Of a stretch of 64,000 nt of DNA, positions 50,165 to 58,791 are shown one piece after another. Location: NCBI RefSeq assembly GCF_945957465.1, contig NZ_CAMFLC010000001.1, forward strand, positions 210,427-274,426, in the 5' to 3' direction. The notes under the pieces were generated by a model, which made no database searches, was not told where the DNA came from, and saw only the letters and a program-made list of their open reading frames with translations. Source of the DNA: an uncultured Leifsonia sp. Its GTDB lineage: Bacteria > Actinomycetota > Actinomycetes > Actinomycetales > Microbacteriaceae. Position 1 is the first letter of the stretch, and each line of letters starts with the position of its first letter. Position numbers and translations under genes: made by a program.

Positions 50165-51340
50165 ATGAGCTTCACGCCGGCACGCCCCCTGGAGCAGCTC
50201 TTCGCGTCCAGGTCGAGCATCAAATGGCGCCGGTACCCGGCCGACGTCCTGCCGGTGTTCGTAGCCGAGATGGACTTCGATGTGGAGCAGGCGATCCTTG
50301 ATCGGGTGGCCGACACGCTGCGCAACTCCGACACGGGCTACCTCGACTCCGCCGGCCCGCTCGCGCCCGCGTTCGCCGATTTCGCCTGGAGCTCGTGGTC
50401 GTGGGGCGTCGACCCGGAATGGGTGCACCTGGCGACCGACGTCACGGTGGGCGTCGTGGAGACCCTGCGACTGGTGCTGCCGGAGTCGGGCGGCCGCGTC
50501 GTCCTGACGCCTCCGGTGTACCCGCCCTTCTTCGAGATGATCGAGGAGGCCGACGCGGTCGCCGTGACGGTGCCGCTGCGCGAGGACGCCGGCTGGGCGC
50601 TCGACCTCGACGCGCTGGAGGCCGCGTTCGCCTCCGGGGTGGACGCGATGCTGCTGTGCAATCCGCAGAACCCCACGGGACGATGTCACAGCCGCCGCAC
50701 CCTGGAGGCGCTCGCGCGTCTCGCCGCCCGGTACGGCGTGTTCGTCGTCAGCGACGAAGTCCATGCCCCGCTCGCGCACCCGGGCACCCGCTTCATCCCG
50801 TTCGCACCCGTCGCCCGCGCCGCGGGCGCCCGCTCCGCCACCGTGACGTCCGCCAGCAAGGCGTGGAACCTCGCGGGCCTGAAGTGCGCAGTCATCGTCG
50901 CTGCCGAGCCTGCGACAGCCCGACTGCTCCACCGGCTGCCGGACGAGCTCGCGGCCCGCACGAGCATCCTCGGCCTGCACGCCAACGTCGCGGCGCTATC
51001 GTGTCTGCGCTGGCGTGACGGCCTGCTCGACCAGATCGTCGAGAACGTGCGGCTGCTGGAAACGGAGCTCGCCGTGCACGCGCCGGACGTCCAGCTCGTA
51101 CACCCCGAAGCCGGCTATCTGGCCTGGCTCGACTTCCGTTCCACGGGCCTCGGCGACGACCCGGCCCGCACGCTCATCGACGTCGGCCGGGTGGCCCTCA
51201 ACTCCGGGCTCGCGTTCGGCGAGCAAGGCAGGGGCTTCGCCCGCATCAACCTCGCCTGCGACCCGTCCACGGTCGTGGAGGCCGTGCAGCGCATCGCGCG
51301 CACCCTCGCCGCGGTCCACTCCCCCGCCCTCGCCGGCTGA
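50165..51340 (+). CDS. PatB/MalY-type PLP-dependent C-S lyase (cystathionine beta-lyase-like)
   Basis: 391 aa. The N-terminus SIKWRRYPADVLPVFVAEMDFD is the PatB/MalY signature; then LTPPVYPPFF, CNPQNPTGR, SDEVHAPL and the PLP Lys in VTSASKAWNLAGLKCA. Family members split cystathionine or other S-conjugates, or act as regulators (MalY). ATG at 50165 starts near the conserved region; GTG at 50117 is an alternative. Converges on a MetY-like gene, consistent with methionine metabolism. Confidence 0.85.
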   Translation: MSFTPARPLEQLFASRSSIKWRRYPADVLPVFVAEMDFDVEQAILDRVADTLRNSDTGYLDSAGPLAPAFADFAWSSWSWGVDPEWVHLATDVTVGVVETLRLVLPESGGRVVLTPPVYPPFFEMIEEADAVAVTVPLREDAGWALDLDALEAAFASGVDAMLLCNPQNPTGRCHSRRTLEALARLAARYGVFVVSDEVHAPLAHPGTRFIPFAPVARAAGARSATVTSASKAWNLAGLKCAVIVAAEPATARLLHRLPDELAARTSILGLHANVAALSCLRWRDGLLDQIVENVRLLETELAVHAPDVQLVHPEAGYLAWLDFRSTGLGDDPARTLIDVGRVALNSGLAFGEQGRGFARINLACDPSTVVEAVQRIARTLAAVHSPALAG

Positions 51341-51374
51341 CGCCCGACTCGCCCTCGCCGGCTGACGCTGAACG

Positions 51375-51425
51375 GGGGTCGCAACACGCCGCGCCCGCCG
51401 GCGCGGAGCGGCGTGTTGCGACCCC
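51375..51425. terminator. 18-bp perfect inverted repeat between convergent genes
   Basis: Arms 51375-51392 and 51408-51425 (GGGGTCGCAAC...) are perfect reverse complements around a 15-base loop. It sits in the gap between the PatB-like and MetY-like genes and likely ends transcription from both sides. There is no T-tract. Confidence 0.65.
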
Positions 51426-51441
51426 ACGTCGCGGGGCCGAG

Positions 51442-52743
51442 TCAGGCGTCGATCGCGTTCAGGGCCCGGTCGAGGTCATCGAGGAGGTCGCGGGGACTCT
51501 CCAGACCGACGGAGAGCCGGACCAGGCCGGGAGTGATCCCGGCCTCCAGCCGCTCGGCCTCGCTGAGTTTGGCGTGGATCGTGCTGCCGAGGTGGATCGC
51601 CAGCGTGCGGACGTCTCCGATGTGCGTCATCGGGGTGATCAGCTCCAGCGCGTCGAGGAAGCGGCGCGCGGCCGCCCTGCCGCCGGCGAGGTCGATCGAG
51701 ACGATCGAGCCCGCGCCGCGCGGGAGATAGCGAAGGGCGAGTTCGCGATACGGATCGCCCTCGAGACCGGGATAGTGCACCCGGGCGACCTCGGGCCGCT
51801 CCTGCAGCCACTCCGCGACGGCCTGGGCGTTCTGCACGTGCCGGTCCATCCGCACCGACAGCGTCTCGATGCCGTGCAGCAGCAGGAACGTGCTGAGCGG
51901 CGGCACCGTCGGTCCGTACTCGAGCACGATCACCGCACGCAGATAGGCCAGGAGCGCAGCGCGGCCGTAGCGCTCGACGAACGACGCCACCCCGGGGCGC
52001 GGTGGCTCCGTCAGCTGCGGGAACCGGTCGGCGTGGGCCGACCAGTCGAAACGTCCCGCGTCGACCACCGCACCGCCGATCACCGAGCCGTGACCGGACA
52101 ACCACTTGGAGGTCGAATGGATCACGATGTCCGCGCCGTCCTCGATCGGTCGCCACAGGTAGGGGGTGGGCACCGTGTTGTCGACCACGAGCGGAACGCC
52201 CCCGGCGTGCGCGACGGCGGCCAGGCGCGCGATGTCGACCACCTGGTTCAGCGGGTTCGGCAGAGTCTCCGTGTACACGGCCTTGGTGTTCGGGCGGAAA
52301 CGCGCCGACCATTCCTCCTCGGAGGCGTCGTCGTCGACGTACTCGATGTCGATGCCCTGGCGCTTGAGGATGCCGCGGAACATCTCCTGGGTGCCCTCGT
52401 AGAGGGAGCGCGTGGCCAGCACGTGGTCGCCGGACGCGGCGAGCGCGTTGATCGCGGCGGCGATGGCGGCCTGGCCGCTCGAGACGACGACACCGTCGAC
52501 TCCGCCCTCCAGGTCGGCGATGCGGCGGCCGGCCACCGCGTTGGTGGGGTTGTCGTTGCGCGAGTAGGCGCGGTAGGGGCTGCGGCCTGCGAACCGGTCC
52601 TCGCCGTCCTCGAAGTCGTCGAAGACGTACCCGGCGGTCTGATAGATGGGCGTGACGCGGGCGCGGGTCTGGGCGTCCACGATCGCTCCCGCATGGATCT
52701 GGCGGGTCTCGAAGTCCTGGGAGCGCGAACAGTCGTCAGGCAT
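51442..52743 (-). CDS. O-acetylhomoserine sulfhydrylase (MetY-like, Cys/Met PLP family)
   Basis: 433 aa. [61 protein letters not shown] and the PLP Lys in [17 protein letters not shown] identify the trans-sulfuration enzyme family, and the [19 protein letters not shown] end points to MetY. Would add sulfide to O-acetylhomoserine. ATG at 52743 is set by TACAGT ending 6 nt upstream (leaderless); a longer frame to 52791 is not needed. Confidence 0.87.
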   Translation of the reverse strand: MPDDCSRSQDFETRQIHAGAIVDAQTRARVTPIYQTAGYVFDDFEDGEDRFAGRSPYRAYSRNDNPTNAVAGRRIADLEGGVDGVVVSSGQAAIAAAINALAASGDHVLATRSLYEGTQEMFRGILKRQGIDIEYVDDDASEEEWSARFRPNTKAVYTETLPNPLNQVVDIARLAAVAHAGGVPLVVDNTVPTPYLWRPIEDGADIVIHSTSKWLSGHGSVIGGAVVDAGRFDWSAHADRFPQLTEPPRPGVASFVERYGRAALLAYLRAVIVLEYGPTVPPLSTFLLLHGIETLSVRMDRHVQNAQAVAEWLQERPEVARVHYPGLEGDPYRELALRYLPRGAGSIVSIDLAGGRAAARRFLDALELITPMTHIGDVRTLAIHLGSTIHAKLSEAERLEAGITPGLVRLSVGLESPRDLLDDLDRALNAIDA

Positions 52744-52749
52744 GCGGCC

Positions 52750-52755
52750 ACTGTA
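52750..52755 (-). promoter_or_regulatory. -10 element for leaderless MetY-like gene
   Basis: TACAGT, then 6 nt, then ATG at 52743; no ribosome site fits between them. Confidence 0.5.
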
Positions 52756-52860
52756 GCGACGGGCAGGCTTCGGCGTGGCGGCGACCTTCACTGTTCGTCA
52801 CGGAGCGTCGACCGAGGGCGGCGCCGCGCTGCGCCGCCCGGCTCGCGGACGGGGCCGGAC

Positions 52861-53421
52861 TCAGCGCCAGCCGTACCGTTCCCGCAGAGCGGCGCGCACG
52901 GTGGCGTACCGGCGCACGTCCAGAGCGGCCCCCTCCCGCCGCATGCCGGTCGTGTGCACACGGAAGACCCGGTCGATCCGGGCGAAGCTCGGGCGGCCCT
53001 GGCCGTCCCACGGGCCCGAGCCGATCGCGACGTACTCCGGCCGCCCCGGGTGCGCCTGGCTGGTCAGGGCCACGGCGATCACGGAGTCTCCCGGCTCCGC
53101 GGCCACCACCAGTACCGGCCGGTCCTTCCCGCGCCCGTCGGCCTCCTCGAACGGGACCCACGTCCAGACGACCTCGCCGGGGTCGGGGTCGCCGTCGATC
53201 CGGGGGCTGTAGGAGGTGCGGAGGCCCGGAAGCCGGCTCGGATCGACCTCGCTCGTGGCGTCGACGCCGGTCCGGCCGGGTTCCGCACCGCTGAAGCCCC
53301 GCACTGCTCCGGACTGCGCCGGTCCCGACCGCGTGGGGGCGGCCGTCAGGCCACGGTGGTCAGCGCTCGTGGACGGCGCCGGGCGGAACAGTCTCGCGAT
53401 CGCGTTCAGCAGTCGGCTCAT
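52861..53421 (-). CDS. PemK/MazF-like protein, orphan
   Basis: 186 aa. A Pro/Ala/Gly-rich N-terminus (about 75 residues) precedes a MazF-like core: GEVVWTWVPFEEADGRGKDRPVLVVAAE, VIAVALTSQ and FARIDRVFRV. MazF toxins are mRNA interferases, but no antitoxin gene is adjacent. ATG at 53421 is 7 nt after TATCGT (leaderless) and lies inside the 3' end of the upstream Amt-like gene (62 bp overlap, same strand). GTG at 53430 is an alternative. Toxin activity is not shown by sequence alone. Confidence 0.7.
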   Translation of the reverse strand: MSRLLNAIARLFRPAPSTSADHRGLTAAPTRSGPAQSGAVRGFSGAEPGRTGVDATSEVDPSRLPGLRTSYSPRIDGDPDPGEVVWTWVPFEEADGRGKDRPVLVVAAEPGDSVIAVALTSQAHPGRPEYVAIGSGPWDGQGRPSFARIDRVFRVHTTGMRREGAALDVRRYATVRAALRERYGWR

Positions 53422-54601
53422 TCCGAGCACGATAGCCGACGCGCGTGAGCCCCATCGTGTACCGGAGCGCGAGCGCGATGCAGAGCGCGATGAGGAACGA
53501 TCCGATCAGCACGGAGAACCCCGCGATGCCCTGGGCGGTGAACAGGTCGAAGTTCCCGCTGTCCACCATCCCGCCGCCGTTGGAGAAGAGTCCGATGTAC
53601 AGCAGGCCCACCATGCTCGCCACGGTGACGATCACGATCAGTGTCATCGAGGCGCCGAACCGGGCCCGTGCGGCGACGTCGACCATGGTCGCGCAGGCGA
53701 GGGCGGCGATGACGCCCAGCAGCAGCGACCAGCCGAGGGTCAGGACGCCCGACGCCGGAGTGATCGCCACGAGCCCGGAGAAGGCGCCGCACAACGCACT
53801 CGTCGTCGTGGGCCGCCTCAGCAGCACGCGGTCGACGACCATCCAGGCGAGGCACCCTCCGGCCGAGGCGAGAAAGGAGTTGACTGCGATGAGCCCCGTG
53901 TACGCGTCGACGGCGCCCTCGGATCCGGTGGTGAGGCCGAGCCAGCCGACCCAGACGAGTGTTCCGCCGATCGCGACGGCACCGAAGCTCCGCTCGCCCG
54001 GCCGGCGGTGCTCGCCGCGACCGCAGGCGAGGATCACCCCGGCTGCCGCGGCTCCGGCCGCGACCCCGATGGGGAGCGCCCCGCCGAAGTCGATGACACC
54101 CATCACGCCGGTCGCCCAGCCGTCGTCGAGTGCGAACACCGCGTACGCGACGGGATAGAGCACCAGCACCGACCAGAGCACGGTGAACACCAGCCACGCG
54201 CGCAGCGTGATCCGGGAGGCGACGGCGACCCCGACGATCGCCACCGACACCGAACAGGCGGCCAGGAGCGCGCCGGCGTGCGCCAGCGCGTAGAGCGAGC
54301 CGCCGCGGCCGCCCGCTGCACCGTGGGCGCCCGTCGCGCCGAAGCCGGTCGCGAGGTCCAGCGATGGCGTCCCCACGATGTGCGCGATCCACGGGGACCC
54401 GGCGAGTATCCCGTAGCCCCCGAGCACCCCGAGCAGGACGGTCGTCGCCGTCCCCGTCAGTGCGAACAGCAGGGCGCGGGAGGCCGCCGATCGCCCGTTC
54501 AGGCCGCCGACGAAGAACGCGAGCCCCGGAGGGATCAGCAGCGTGAGCGCTCCGCAGACGAACAGCAGCAGCGCGTCCACCTGCTCGCTCGTCGCGACCA
54601 T
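53360..54601 (-). CDS. Amt-family membrane protein without the twin histidines
   Basis: 413 aa, about 11 membrane segments, alignable to the neighbouring AmtB along its length (PVAYAVFALDDGW; DFGG; SALCGAFSGLVAITPASG). The two pore histidines are replaced: position 179 is Gly in DFGGALPIG (His179 in the neighbour), and position 325 is Val in LIVIVTVAS (His328 in the neighbour). The gate Phe is also Gly. It therefore probably does not move ammonium in the standard way and may be a sensor or have another substrate. ATG at 54601 has AAGGAG four bases upstream. Confidence 0.85.
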   Translation of the reverse strand: MVATSEQVDALLLFVCGALTLLIPPGLAFFVGGLNGRSAASRALLFALTGTATTVLLGVLGGYGILAGSPWIAHIVGTPSLDLATGFGATGAHGAAGGRGGSLYALAHAGALLAACSVSVAIVGVAVASRITLRAWLVFTVLWSVLVLYPVAYAVFALDDGWATGVMGVIDFGGALPIGVAAGAAAAGVILACGRGEHRRPGERSFGAVAIGGTLVWVGWLGLTTGSEGAVDAYTGLIAVNSFLASAGGCLAWMVVDRVLLRRPTTTSALCGAFSGLVAITPASGVLTLGWSLLLGVIAALACATMVDVAARARFGASMTLIVIVTVASMVGLLYIGLFSNGGGMVDSGNFDLFTAQGIAGFSVLIGSFLIALCIALALRYTMGLTRVGYRARNEPTAERDRETVPPGAVHER

Positions 54602-54642
54602 CCCGCTCCTTCGCCAGTCTCGTGCAGGCAATACCCTAGCGG

Positions 54643-54648
54643 CCCGGC
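54643..54648 (-). promoter_or_regulatory. Candidate -10 for the His-less Amt gene
   Basis: TAGGGT, about 42 bp before the ATG and after the amtB terminator. Suggests its own transcription. Confidence 0.35.
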
Positions 54649-54682
54649 ACGAGCACCGATGGTGCCGCGGGCGGATACGGCG

Positions 54683-54714
54683 GACGGGGTGCCGCCCGAA
54701 GGCGACACCCCGTC
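54683..54714 (-). terminator. Terminator after amtB
   Basis: Stem gacggggtg/caccccgtc extended by cgcc/ggcg with a 4-base loop, 18 bp after the amtB stop; no T-tract. Confidence 0.65.
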
Positions 54715-54731
54715 GACGTGCTGTTGAGCGG

Positions 54732-56006
54732 TCAGACCGTCTCGAGCGAGTAGCCCTCCTCGCCGTGCACCACGGTGTCGACACCGGCCAGCTCGTCCTC
54801 GTTCTTGATCCGGAAGCCCATGGTCTTCTGGATGACCCAGCCGATGGCGTAGGCCAGGACGAACGAGTAGATCAGGACGCTGAAGGCGCCGAGCGCCTGC
54901 ACCCCGAGCTGCGACCAGCTGCCGCCGTACCAGAGGCTCGAGAACGGCTTGGAGGCGTCGCCGTCCACGTGGGTGAACCCGAAGAAGCCGATCCAGAGCG
55001 TTCCGACGACACCGCCGATGAGGTGGATGCCCACCACGTCCAGCGAGTCGTCGAAGCCGAGCTTGAACTTCAGGTCGATGGCGACGGCGCAGATGGCGCC
55101 GGCGACCAGGCCGAGCAGGATCGCGAAGCCCGGGGTCAGGATGTTACAGGCCGGGGTGATCGCGACCAGACCGGCGACCGCACCGGATGCGGCGCCGATG
55201 GAGGTGGGCTTGCCGTCCTTGATCTTCTCGACGATCAGCCAGCCGATGGTCGCGGCGGCCGGAGCGGCCAGCGTGTTGATCCAGGCGATGGCCGCGACAC
55301 CGTCCACCGCGGCCTCGGAGCCCGCGTTGAAGCCGAACCAGCCGAACCACAGCAGCGCCGCGCCGAGAAGGGTCAGCGGCACGTTGTGCGGCTTGCTCAT
55401 GCCCTTCGAGAAGCCGACGCGCTTGCCGAGCACCAGGGCGAGGGCGAGGCCCGCGGCACCGGCGTTGATGTGCACCGCGGTGCCGCCGGCGAAGTCGTTC
55501 ACGTGCAGGACGGAGGCGATCCAGCCGTCCTGGAGGTTGAACACCCAGTACGCGACCGGGAAGTAGACGACCGTCACCCAGATGCCCGCGAAGACCATCC
55601 ACGCGCCGAACTTCGCCCGGTCGGCGATGGCGCCGGAGATCAGGGCGACGGTGATGATCGCGAAGGTGGCCTGGAAGCCCGCGAACGCGAGGCCGCCGAG
55701 GTCGGGGGTGATCCCGTCCTTGCCCATCAGGCTGGCGAGGAACAGGTCGGGCGTGCCGAGGACGTGCGGGATGAGCGGCTTGCCGAACGACAGGCCGTAA
55801 CCGTAGACGACCCAGAGCACTCCGACGATGGCCATCGCGCCGAAGCTCATCATCATCATGGACACCACGCTCTTGGCGCGGACCATGCCGCCGTAGAAGA
55901 ACGCGACGCCGGGCGTCATCAGAAGAACGAGTGCTGCGGCCACGAGCAGCCACAAGGAGTTGACGGTTCCTGTGGATGCGTAGTCCGCTGCTGTGTGCAA
56001 CACCAT
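54732..56006 (-). CDS. amtB: Ammonium transporter AmtB
   Basis: 424 aa, 11 membrane segments. Key pore residues are complete: FAGFQATFAIITVALISGAIADR with the gate Phe, Asp171 in NDFAGGTAVHINAG with His179, and His328 in DVVGIHLIGG. ATG at 56006. No glnK or glnD follows, unlike many actinobacteria. A GlnR-type site lies about 100-137 bp upstream, so expression probably rises under nitrogen limitation. Confidence 0.93.
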   Translation of the reverse strand: MVLHTAADYASTGTVNSLWLLVAAALVLLMTPGVAFFYGGMVRAKSVVSMMMMSFGAMAIVGVLWVVYGYGLSFGKPLIPHVLGTPDLFLASLMGKDGITPDLGGLAFAGFQATFAIITVALISGAIADRAKFGAWMVFAGIWVTVVYFPVAYWVFNLQDGWIASVLHVNDFAGGTAVHINAGAAGLALALVLGKRVGFSKGMSKPHNVPLTLLGAALLWFGWFGFNAGSEAAVDGVAAIAWINTLAAPAAATIGWLIVEKIKDGKPTSIGAASGAVAGLVAITPACNILTPGFAILLGLVAGAICAVAIDLKFKLGFDDSLDVVGIHLIGGVVGTLWIGFFGFTHVDGDASKPFSSLWYGGSWSQLGVQALGAFSVLIYSFVLAYAIGWVIQKTMGFRIKNEDELAGVDTVVHGEEGYSLETV

Positions 56007-56105
56007 GCCGGATCTCTACCTCTCTGTGCGACGCCCTGGGGGTGGGTTCGAGCTCATCGGAGCCGAGCCGGGCGCTTCGGGGTGGAGCCAGTCTGTTCTC
56101 GCGAG

Positions 56106-56143
56106 GTTTCGGGTGCGGGATGCGGGTGTTTCGTCGGTGTTAC
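56106..56143 (-). promoter_or_regulatory. GlnR-type binding site upstream of amtB
   Basis: Reading towards amtB: GTAAC, 6 bp, GAAAC, 6 bp, ATCCC (weak), 6 bp, GAAAC. This is the a-b-a-b arrangement with 11-bp periodicity known for actinomycete GlnR, with three of four half-sites exact. Found by eye; GlnR itself is outside the window. Confidence 0.6.
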
Positions 56144-56160
56144 GCGATCCCGAGTTGTGT

Positions 56161-56173
56161 AAACAGTCTGTTT
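56161..56173. repeat. Palindrome AAACAG-T-CTGTTT upstream of amtB
   Basis: A perfect 6-6 inverted repeat with one central base, just upstream of the GlnR-type site. Its right half CAGTCTGTT recurs at 56089-56097 on the other side of that site. Confidence 0.6.
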
Positions 56174-56211
56174 CGTCGCTCCCCCAATCCGCCGAGGAGA
56201 GGAGGGCGCGT

Positions 56212-57267
56212 TCAGTCGTCGTGCGGCGGCAGCTCGCCCGCGGTCAGGGCGATCATGCGCGACACGGAGCGGAGGTACTTCTTTCGGTACCCGCCGCCGA
56301 GCATCTCGTCGTCGAAGACTTCGCTGAGCGGGGTGCCGGTCTGCACGATCGGGATCTCGGCGTCGTACACGCGGTCGATGAACGCGACCAGGCGCAGCGC
56401 CGCCATCTGGTCGTGCAGCACGTGCACATCGGCGAGACCGATGACGTCGACGCCGTCCAGCATCTTGATGTAGCGCGACGGGTGCACCGTCGCCAAGTGT
56501 GCGATGAGCGTGTCGAAGGTGTCGCTGGTGACCGTCTCGCCGCGGCCGGCGAGCGCCGTCAGCGCCCGCTCGTACTCTGCCGCGTCGACAGTGACGGCGG
56601 AACCGGACGTGTCGCGGCGGCGGTAGTCGAGGCCGTCGATGCGCAGAGTCTGGAAGTTCGACGACAGCGACTGGATCTCGCGCAGGAAGTCGCTCGCGGC
56701 GAACCGCCCCTCGCCGAGGGCGTTCGGCGGGGTGTTGCTCGTCGCGGCGATCCGGGTTCCGGAGGCGACCAGCTCGCCCAGCATGCGCGTCATCATCATC
56801 GTGTCGCCCGGGTCGTCGAGCTCGAACTCGTCGATGCAGATGAGAGTGGAGCCGCGCAGCAGCTGCACCGCGCCCGCGTAGCCGAGTGCGCCGACCAGCG
56901 CGGTGTACTCGATGAAGGTGCCGAAGTACTTGGGCCCGGGCGCCTCGTGCCAGAGCGCCGCGAGGAGGTGGGTCTTGCCGACGCCGAAGCCGCCGTCGAG
57001 ATAGACGCCCGGCTTCATGGCCTCCACCTTCTTGCGGCTGCGGCTGAACAGGCCGGCCGGGCGCTGCGGCTCCCACGACTTGGCGAACAGCTTCAGCGTG
57101 GCGACGGCCTCCGACTGCGAGGGGTAGTCGTGGTCGGGGCGGTAGGAGTCGAAGGTGGCGTGCTCGAACTGCGACGGCGGCACCAGGCTCGCGGCGATCT
57201 CAGCGCCGGTGATCTGCGGCGAGCGGTCGGCGAGGCGGGGCAGGGCTCCGGTCGTCTCGAGGGTCAT
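56212..57267 (-). CDS. zapE: AFG1-like ATPase, cell division protein ZapE
   Basis: 351 aa P-loop ATPase. YLDGGFGVGKTHLLAALWH (Walker A), LICIDEFELDDPGDTMMM (Walker B) and the sensor ATSNTPPNALGEGRF identify the ZapE/AFG1 family, which in other bacteria affects Z-ring dynamics or protein quality control. ATG at 57267; GTG at 57279 possible. Stands alone, divergent from the sulfurtransferase. Confidence 0.9.
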   Translation of the reverse strand: MTLETTGALPRLADRSPQITGAEIAASLVPPSQFEHATFDSYRPDHDYPSQSEAVATLKLFAKSWEPQRPAGLFSRSRKKVEAMKPGVYLDGGFGVGKTHLLAALWHEAPGPKYFGTFIEYTALVGALGYAGAVQLLRGSTLICIDEFELDDPGDTMMMTRMLGELVASGTRIAATSNTPPNALGEGRFAASDFLREIQSLSSNFQTLRIDGLDYRRRDTSGSAVTVDAAEYERALTALAGRGETVTSDTFDTLIAHLATVHPSRYIKMLDGVDVIGLADVHVLHDQMAALRLVAFIDRVYDAEIPIVQTGTPLSEVFDDEMLGGGYRKKYLRSVSRMIALTAGELPPHDD

Positions 57268-57404
57268 GGCGGGGTGCACCTTCGGTCGTCGTTTGTGTGT
57301 CGAAGTGTTGACGGGACGCCCTCCTGGTGCGGCGCGCCGCGTAGCCTGGAGGTCGCGCCCCGCGAACTCGCAGGGTTCCAGCCTAAGCCGTAAGGATCAG
57401 CAGC

Positions 57405-58322
57405 ATGGCCATCGCCACCGACCCGTCGTCCGACTTCGCCGGCTACGCCCACCCCGAACGGCTGGTCAGCACCGGCTGGCTCGCGGAGCACCTCGGCGAG
57501 CCGGGGTTGGTCGTGGTGGAGTCCGACGAGGACATCCTCCTCTACAACACCGGCCACATCCCGGGAGCGGTCAAGATCGACTGGCACACCGACCTCAACG
57601 ACCCGGTCGTCCGCGACTACGTGAGCCCGGAGCGCTTCGCCGAGCTCCTCGGGTCGAAGGGGATCGCCCGTGACACCACCGTGGTGATCTACGGCGACAA
57701 GAACAACTGGTGGGCCGCTTACGCGCTCTGGGTGTTCAGCCTCTTCGGCCACGAGGATGTCCGGCTGCTCGACGGCGGCCGTGACAAGTGGATCGCCGAG
57801 GGCCGGGAGATCACCCGCGACGTCCCGTCGCCGGCGCCGGTCGAGTACCCGGTGGTCGAGCGCGACGACCACACCATCCGCGCCTTCAAGGAGGACGTGC
57901 TCGCGCACCTGGAGCGCGTGCGTTCGGGCGGTGCGGCGCTGATCGACGTCCGGTCGCCCGAAGAGTACAGCGGCGAGCGCACCGAGATCCCGGGCTACCC
58001 GACCGAGGGTGCGCTGCGCGCGGGCCACATCCCCTCGGCGGCGTCGGTGCCGTGGGCGCGCGCCGCCGCGCCCGATGCCACGTTCAAGCGCCGCGCCGAC
58101 CTGGAGGCCGTGTACCTGGGCGACGCGGGGCTGAAGCCCGGCGACGACGTCGTGGCGTACTGCCGCATCGGCGAGCGCTCCAGCCACACCTGGTTCGTGC
58201 TCACCCACCTGTTGGGCTTCGAGAACGTGCGCAACTACGACGGATCGTGGACCGAGTGGGGCTCGGCCGTGCGCGTTCCGATCGTGACGGGCACCGAGCC
58301 CGGCGAGGTGCCGGCGCGCTGA
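57405..58322 (+). CDS. sseA: Thiosulfate/3-mercaptopyruvate sulfurtransferase (SseA type)
   Basis: 305 aa, two rhodanese domains; only the second is active, with Cys253 in [12 protein letters not shown]. First-domain markers: [17 protein letters not shown] and [17 protein letters not shown] with AAGGAT upstream. sufE follows after 34 bp, linking it to sulfur transfer. Confidence 0.92.
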   Translation: MAIATDPSSDFAGYAHPERLVSTGWLAEHLGEPGLVVVESDEDILLYNTGHIPGAVKIDWHTDLNDPVVRDYVSPERFAELLGSKGIARDTTVVIYGDKNNWWAAYALWVFSLFGHEDVRLLDGGRDKWIAEGREITRDVPSPAPVEYPVVERDDHTIRAFKEDVLAHLERVRSGGAALIDVRSPEEYSGERTEIPGYPTEGALRAGHIPSAASVPWARAAAPDATFKRRADLEAVYLGDAGLKPGDDVVAYCRIGERSSHTWFVLTHLLGFENVRNYDGSWTEWGSAVRVPIVTGTEPGEVPAR

Positions 58323-58344
58323 TCTCCCCGGCCTCCGGCGACGG

Positions 58345-58350
58345 TAGCCT
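58345..58350 (+). promoter_or_regulatory. -10 element for leaderless sufE
   Basis: TAGCCT, then 6 nt (GGAGAG), then ATG at 58357. The GGAGAG lies too close to the ATG to be a normal ribosome site. Confidence 0.4.
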
Positions 58351-58356
58351 GGAGAG

Positions 58357-58791
58357 ATGACCGCCCTCACCGGCACGCTCGCCGAGATCCGCGACGACTT
58401 CCAGGCGCTGGAGCAGAACGACCGCCTCCAGCTGCTGCTGGAGTTCTCCGACGAGCTGCCCGACCTCCCGGAGCGCTACCGCGACCACCCCGACCTCCTG
58501 GAACGGGTCGAGGAGTGCCAGGCGCCGGTGTTCATCTTCGTGGAGGTGGACGACGCGAACATCGTGCACCTCTACGCCACCGCGCCCAAGGAGGCGCCGA
58601 CCACGCGCGGCTTCGCGTCGATCCTGGTGCAGGGCCTCGCGGGCCTCACGGCCGACGAGGTGCTGGCGGTTCCCGACGACTTCCCCGACACACTCGGCCT
58701 GACGCAGGCGGTCTCGCCCCTGCGCATCCGGGGGATGTCGGCGCTGCTCGGGCGCACCAAGCGGCAGGTGCGCGCGAAAGCGGCGGCCTAG
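58357..58791 (+). CDS. sufE: SufE-like sulfur acceptor protein
   Basis: 144 aa. LLEFSDELPDLPERYRD and Cys54 in VEECQAPVF match the SufE sulfur-accepting site; the C-terminus ends GMSALLGRTKRQVRAKAAA. SufE takes sulfur from a cysteine desulfurase for Fe-S assembly. Not with a suf operon here; paired with the sulfurtransferase. Its TAG stop overlaps the stop of the convergent peptidase within CTAG. Confidence 0.9.
   Translation: MTALTGTLAEIRDDFQALEQNDRLQLLLEFSDELPDLPERYRDHPDLLERVEECQAPVFIFVEVDDANIVHLYATAPKEAPTTRGFASILVQGLAGLTADEVLAVPDDFPDTLGLTQAVSPLRIRGMSALLGRTKRQVRAKAAA

Noticed and set aside
52744-52791. Longer MetY-like start at 52791
   Set aside because: The -10 element lies inside this extension and the extra residues do not match the family.
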